Shown in pieces: positions 5,219 to 7,927 of a stretch of DNA of 7,927 nt. Each line of letters opens with the position of its first letter. Within the stretch, counting starts at the first letter, position 1. The position numbers were made by a program, and so were the translations under genes. Under the pieces are notes generated by a model. It was not told where the DNA came from. It made no database searches and saw nothing but the letters and a program-made list of their open reading frames with translations. Origin of the DNA: Actinomycetes bacterium (GTDB taxonomy: Bacteria; Actinomycetota; Actinomycetes; Streptosporangiales; Streptosporangiaceae); the NCBI GenBank assembly GCA_023425615.1, contig JAFACJ010000504.1, positions 1-7,927 of the forward strand. Reading direction: 5' to 3'.

Positions 5219-5274
5219 GTGAGGGGCATGCCATGGCCCTGATCCGGTCTATACGGGAGGAACGCCATGAGTGA
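5218..5274 (+). pseudogene. Remnant 3' end of a second XRE/DUF5753 regulator gene
   Basis: The frame aligned by the 234-bp repeat reads GEGHAMALIRSIREERHE and stops with TGA at 5272-5274. It matches the end of the intact regulator (NEDDTLTLIRSIWEGYCG), with LIRSI identical, and resembles the ending usual in this family. Its stop overlaps the second DUF397 start by exactly 8 nt, as in the intact pair. The rest of the second regulator gene is missing, because DUF397 copy 1 lies directly upstream. It is a scar left from a duplicated regulator-DUF397 module. Confidence 0.7.
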
Positions 5275-5452
5275 GTGGCGTAAGAGCAGCTACAGCCCCA
5301 CAATCAACAGCGACTGCGTGGAACTGGCCGCTCTGGAGGGCTCTGGTCGTGGTATTCGGGACAGCAAGAATCCCGAGGCTCCTCACCTGGTCGTGAGTCG
5401 TTCGGCTTTGGCTGCCTTGGTACAGGGCATAAAGGACTGCTGACGTCCGACG
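5237..5452 (+). repeat. Tandem duplication, unit 2 (regulator remnant + DUF397)
   Basis: Second copy, offset by exactly 234 bp from unit 1. Identity is uneven. The first 30 bp and codons 11-15 of DUF397 differ a good deal, whereas the roughly 115 bp from the GGTATTCGG block to the end differ at only about two positions. This gradient points to recombination or gene conversion after an older divergence. Confidence 0.9.
5267..5443 (+). CDS. DUF397 protein, copy 2 (58 aa)
   Basis: A 58-aa DUF397 paralog of the gene just upstream, with ATG at 5267 and GGGAGG six bases before it. It starts MSEWRKSSYSPTINSDCVEL and keeps IRDSKNP and the C-terminal LAALVQGIKDC. It differs from copy 1 at residues 2-3, in a block at 11-15 (PTINS for QGGGT), at Arg28 for Cys28 and at Ala47 for Val47. 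It no longer has its own regulator, only a remnant of one overlapping its start. It may still act on the intact regulator upstream, or compete with copy 1 for it. Confidence 0.9.
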   Translation: MSEWRKSSYSPTINSDCVELAALEGSGRGIRDSKNPEAPHLVVSRSALAALVQGIKDC

Positions 5453-5861
5453 ATTCCGCCGTGTCCACTCTTTGACAGCGCGTCTTTGCCCCAAATCACG
5501 GCCGTGCTGTCATCGACGGATGCTCATGGGCCTACCACGTCACCCCGGGAGCATCCCGTATCAGGCACACGGCGTTGGTATCGGCCAACGGTCGCCTCTC
5601 TTCCAGGCGCAATACCTGGGCAGGCAGATCCAAGCCGCGCTGGTGGCCAAGGCCGTCCCGTTCGCCGCCGACCGTACGCACGAACTCGCCCGCTCTCTCC
5701 CGTTCGTCTCTACGAAGGGAGGTTGCCTTCCTCACCCACGTCGCCTCTGGACCGCCGGTCAGGTGCCGGGGGTTGCTGAATCCGCGCTATAGCCCCAATC
5801 TGTCCGCAAGAACATGTGAAGACAGGCCCGACCGGGGATATCGCCTGGAGCGGAGGATTCT
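5444..5861 (+). other. 418-bp stretch without an intact gene
   Basis: The stretch lies between the second DUF397 gene and the TPR-like gene. It contains the 131-bp duplicated TPR-gene fragment (5580-5710), listed separately. Around it are open frames without good starts or homology. One plus-strand frame from 5476 to 5901 contains DGCSWAYHVTPGASRIRHTA before the fragment; it looks protein-like but is not recognised and has no start with a binding site. The last 30 bp carry the binding site of the TPR-like gene. It looks like a rearrangement scar with a possible promoter; TATAGC at 5788-5793 has no matching -35. Confidence 0.6.
5580..5710 (+). pseudogene. Duplicated internal fragment of the TPR-like gene
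   Basis: This 131-bp segment matches 6531-6661 with 126 identical bases and no gaps (offset 951). Read in the same frame it encodes IGQRSPLFQAQYLGRQIQAA and onward to LARSLPFVS, residues 224-267 of the intact protein, with few substitutions (among them Ala to Val and Met to Thr). Similarity stops abruptly at both ends. There is no start codon context, so it is a non-functional gene fragment. Its closeness to the parent gene implies a recent duplication or partial deletion of a tandem copy. Confidence 0.85.
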
Positions 5862-6776
5862 GTGGAGCGTAGGGAGTTCGTGGCCGCCGCAGCATCTGTG
5901 ATCTTCATTCCGTCCCGTCGGCCCAGCGCTTATCACGATCCGACCTACGTCCAAGCGCTCACCGGATCACTCGCCGGCAGCCGTTACGAACTCGGCGGTA
6001 TCCCTCTCACCCACCGGGCGTTGGGCCATCTGCGGCAGCTTGAACGCTCGACCTCCGGCACCCGCGATCAGGCGTTGCTGAAGGCCGGAGCCGATCTGGC
6101 CGACCAGGCCGCCTTGGTCCTGTACGACGCCGGAAGACTCAGCGAGGCCAATCGGGCGAGTGTCGCCTCTCTGGGAATGGCGCACCGGTCCAAGGACAAG
6201 CCGGGCCAGGCCCGAGCGTATGAGACCCTCAGCCGGATCAGCCTTTACCGCGAGGACCCCGCCCGCTCCATCGCCTATGCGGAACAAGGGCTGTCCGTCG
6301 GCGAGATATCCCATGCCCAACGTGCCGCCCTCATGATGAGACTCGGGAGATCTCTGGCCCTGGTGCCGGGCCAGGCCGCCAAGTCAAGGAGCATCCTCGA
6401 CCAGGCACGCGGCACCGGCGGGCTGTCTCCTTTCGCGGAAGCCGCACTGATCGGAGACGTGGGAATCGGTTTCGGGCACCTCAAGGAGTTCAACGAGGCG
6501 AATTCCCTGCTGGGCGAGGCGGCTGAGTCGATCGGCCAGTGGTCGCCTCTCTTCCAGGCGCAATACCTGGGCAGGCAGATCCAAGCCGCGCTGGCGGCCA
6601 AAGCCGTCCCGTTCGCCGCCGACCGTATGCACGAACTCGCCCGCTCTCTCCCGTTCGTCTCCTCGGAGAGGGTCAATGCCAGGGCACGCGAGGTGTTGAA
6701 GGCATCCGCCAAGTGGCGATCGGCCCCGGAGATGTCCCACGCCCGCGACCATCTCCGATCCATGCTCGCCACCTAG
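5862..6776 (+). CDS. TPR-like helical protein, regulator-type without HTH
   Basis: A 304-aa protein made almost entirely of paired helices in tetratricopeptide-like style, for example 77-104 (ADLADQAALVLYDAGRLSEA), 117-143 (QARAYETLSRISLYREDPAR) and 190-224 (FAEAALIGDVGIGFGHLKEF). It resembles the helical C-terminal half of actinomycete XRE-TPR regulators, where an ERRxFL-type motif marks the junction after the DNA-binding domain. Here ERREFVAAAASVIF is the N-terminus itself and no HTH precedes it, so the protein is either a stand-alone TPR partner or a severed regulator half. The GTG at 5862 is backed by GGAGG five bases upstream, which favours an independently translated protein. The twin Arg plus hydrophobic run looks Tat-like, but export is doubtful. 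It converges on the methyltransferase gene. Confidence 0.75.
   Translation: MERREFVAAAASVIFIPSRRPSAYHDPTYVQALTGSLAGSRYELGGIPLTHRALGHLRQLERSTSGTRDQALLKAGADLADQAALVLYDAGRLSEANRASVASLGMAHRSKDKPGQARAYETLSRISLYREDPARSIAYAEQGLSVGEISHAQRAALMMRLGRSLALVPGQAAKSRSILDQARGTGGLSPFAEAALIGDVGIGFGHLKEFNEANSLLGEAAESIGQWSPLFQAQYLGRQIQAALAAKAVPFAADRMHELARSLPFVSSERVNARAREVLKASAKWRSAPEMSHARDHLRSMLAT
6531..6661 (+). repeat. Parent segment of the duplicated TPR fragment
   Basis: The source copy of the 131-bp repeat, encoding residues 224-267 of the TPR-like protein. The copy at 5580-5710 differs at five positions: two adjacent changes near the start and three single changes. Confidence 0.85.
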
Positions 6777-6818
6777 TCCGCCCCCGACCACGGCATCCAA
6801 GGCTCGAAGAGTCCGGAT

Positions 6819-7927
6819 TCAGCCGATCAGTCGTCTGGGGTCGTCCAACCAGACGCCGAGGTCTCCTCCATCGAGGGTGAGGCCGAATCTGGATTGCGCT
6901 GGCCGACCCCAGGAACACCAGCGGAGGAACGCGGCTTCGATTTCATCCCAGAGCCGTCGTGCGCCGTATTGGGTGACGGTGAAGCGCGGCGTTCGGGCCT
7001 CGTGGTCGCAGGCCGCCCATGATCCGGCCGGGTCGTGTCTTTCGTGCAGGAGCAGGGAGACATTCCCGGCCTCGTCGGTGGCGGTGTGCCAGGTGATGCC
7101 GGGGGATTGGGCGGCGATGGCGAACGCCGCGCCGAGTCCGGCCTCGGCGACTTCACGCGGGTTCAGGGTCGTGGTGGTGGTCTCCGCTTCTTCGGTGTGG
7201 TGGGCGTGCCAGCGTCGTCCGACACGTTGGGAGCGCATAGGCATGTAGTTGGCCATGCCGTGCAAGGTGCCGGTCGCGGTGTGCTCGCCGGTGACGGTCA
7301 GACGAAGGCGGTGACCGTTGGGGCCGCCCATTTGCCAAGGGGCGATGATGAGCCCACCGGGACGGGTCTGACGTATCAAGGCATCGGGCATGTCGGTGAC
7401 GGCGCAGGTGAGGTGCACCCGGTCGAAAGGCGCAGCCTCGGGCACACCGTGAGCACCGTCTCCAACGATCGTCGTGGTGTTGCCGCCGTAGTTTTTCAGG
7501 GTGGCAGCCGCCGAGGCCGAGATGGTCTCGTCCACCTCGACGGAGTACACCACCCCGGACGGTCCGACAAGGCGCTCCAAGAGCGCGGCCGTCCACCCGG
7601 ACGCCGTTCCGATCTCCAGGACGCGATGCCCCGGCCGCAGATCGAGGAGCTGCAGGAACTCGGCCACGACACCGGGCGCGGAGATGGACGAGGTGGGAAC
7701 GCCTTCCCCACTCGCGGGATCCTTCTCGCCGTCGTCGGCCTGGAGCCAGATCGAGGCATTGGCGTAGGCCGCCGCGTACCAGCCCTGCGGGTCAGTGTCG
7801 ACGTCCGCCGGATACCCCTCCGCACCCGTCTCGTCCGGCGCGACCCACCCTCGGCGGGGGACGAACAGGTGCCGGGGGACGGCCAGGAGCGCGTCACGAA
7901 CCCGGCCGTCCATGAGCACACCCCTGG
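6819..7927 (-). CDS. Extended PIMT/PCMT-type protein methyltransferase (5' end outside window)
   Basis: A SAM-dependent O-methyltransferase of the protein-L-isoaspartate methyltransferase type. VPRHLFVP (14-21, counted from GTG 7919) is the family N-terminal motif. TSSISAPGVVAEFLQLLDL (76-94) covers the substrate-binding loop. The SAM-binding motif I is VLEIGTASGWTAALL (100-114), followed by VEVDE (127-131), GDGAHG (153-158) and GGLIIAPW (188-195). Beyond the usual 210-residue core it has about 150 extra C-terminal residues, as in the actinomycete group linked to RiPP clusters (graspetide/pamtide or FxLD-type lanthipeptide), where the enzyme methylates Asp and promotes aspartimide formation. 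The frame stays open to the window edge and the VPRH motif comes unusually early, so the true start probably lies outside. No precursor or ATP-grasp gene is visible; they could lie to the right. Confidence 0.88.
   Translation of the reverse strand, partial: RGVLMDGRVRDALLAVPRHLFVPRRGWVAPDETGAEGYPADVDTDPQGWYAAAYANASIWLQADDGEKDPASGEGVPTSSISAPGVVAEFLQLLDLRPGHRVLEIGTASGWTAALLERLVGPSGVVYSVEVDETISASAAATLKNYGGNTTTIVGDGAHGVPEAAPFDRVHLTCAVTDMPDALIRQTRPGGLIIAPWQMGGPNGHRLRLTVTGEHTATGTLHGMANYMPMRSQRVGRRWHAHHTEEAETTTTTLNPREVAEAGLGAAFAIAAQSPGITWHTATDEAGNVSLLLHERHDPAGSWAACDHEARTPRFTVTQYGARRLWDEIEAAFLRWCSWGRPAQSRFGLTLDGGDLGVWLDDPRRLIG

Noticed and set aside
5532..5735. Minus-strand frame in the gene-poor stretch
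   Set aside because: The same translation appears opposite the parent TPR segment (within 6384-6800), so it is an antisense shadow of the duplicated fragment.
5476..5901. Open plus-strand frame containing DGCSWAYHVTPGASRIRHTA
   Set aside because: Its first 35 codons look protein-like, but there is no start with a binding site, no recognised family, and it then runs out of frame through the TPR fragment. It could be debris of another gene.
6777..6818. Terminator between the TPR-like and methyltransferase genes
   Set aside because: No convincing inverted repeat is present in the 42-bp convergent gap.
1..7927. Mobile element, CRISPR array, tRNA or rRNA
   Set aside because: No transposase or integrase motifs, terminal inverted repeats, regularly spaced repeats or RNA-gene signatures were found. 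The repeats present are gene-fragment duplications.

Overview
The window is high-GC actinomycete chromosome. The evidence is strong G/C bias at third codon positions, frequent GTG starts, GGAGG-type ribosome binding sites, and a WhiJ/Scr1-type regulator with DUF397 partners, a combination characteristic of Streptomyces, Actinomadura and Streptosporangiaceae-like genomes. The species cannot be named from the sequence.

Left part (1-2110). The tail of one CapA-like gene is followed by a complete CapA/PGA_cap-type lipoprotein gene, so this is a tandem paralog pair. It runs convergently into a Gfo/Idh/MocA oxidoreductase gene. The two stop codons share a single CTAG, leaving no intergenic DNA.

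Middle left, minus strand (2148-3976). An unrecognised 228-aa acidic protein lies downstream of two large GC-rich hairpins. Before these comes a very compact gene string: a 22-codon leader ORF, an RsbW-like GHKL ATP-binding protein, a poorly supported Arg/Pro-rich ORF and a 70-aa single-pass membrane protein. The junctions are GTGA, ATGA and 19-nt overlaps.

Middle right, plus strand (3977-5452). A 245-310 bp divergent control region carries several dyads. It leads into a WhiJ/AbaA/Scr1-type XRE+DUF5753 regulator that overlaps a DUF397 gene by 8 nt. A second DUF397 gene follows, exactly 234 bp downstream, preceded by the decayed 3' end of a second regulator gene with the same 8-nt overlap. With the divergent RsbW-like gene this forms the developmental/antibiotic-control type of locus in which an XRE regulator, a small DUF397 protein and an anti-sigma-like kinase occur together.

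Right part (5444-7927). A gene-poor 418-bp stretch contains a 131-bp duplicated fragment (126/131 identical) of the next gene, which encodes a TPR-like protein resembling the helical half of XRE-TPR regulators but without a DNA-binding domain. Convergent to it is an extended PIMT/PCMT-type methyltransferase that runs off the right edge. Such enzymes often sit in RiPP (graspetide or lanthipeptide) clusters in actinomycetes, but no precursor or ATP-grasp gene is visible here.

The part from 3900 to 6800 looks like an accessory, recombining region. It has lower G+C (28 of 60 bases in 4441-4500, against 42 of 60 in 901-960) and two independent partial duplications. No tRNA, rRNA, IS element or CRISPR array was seen.
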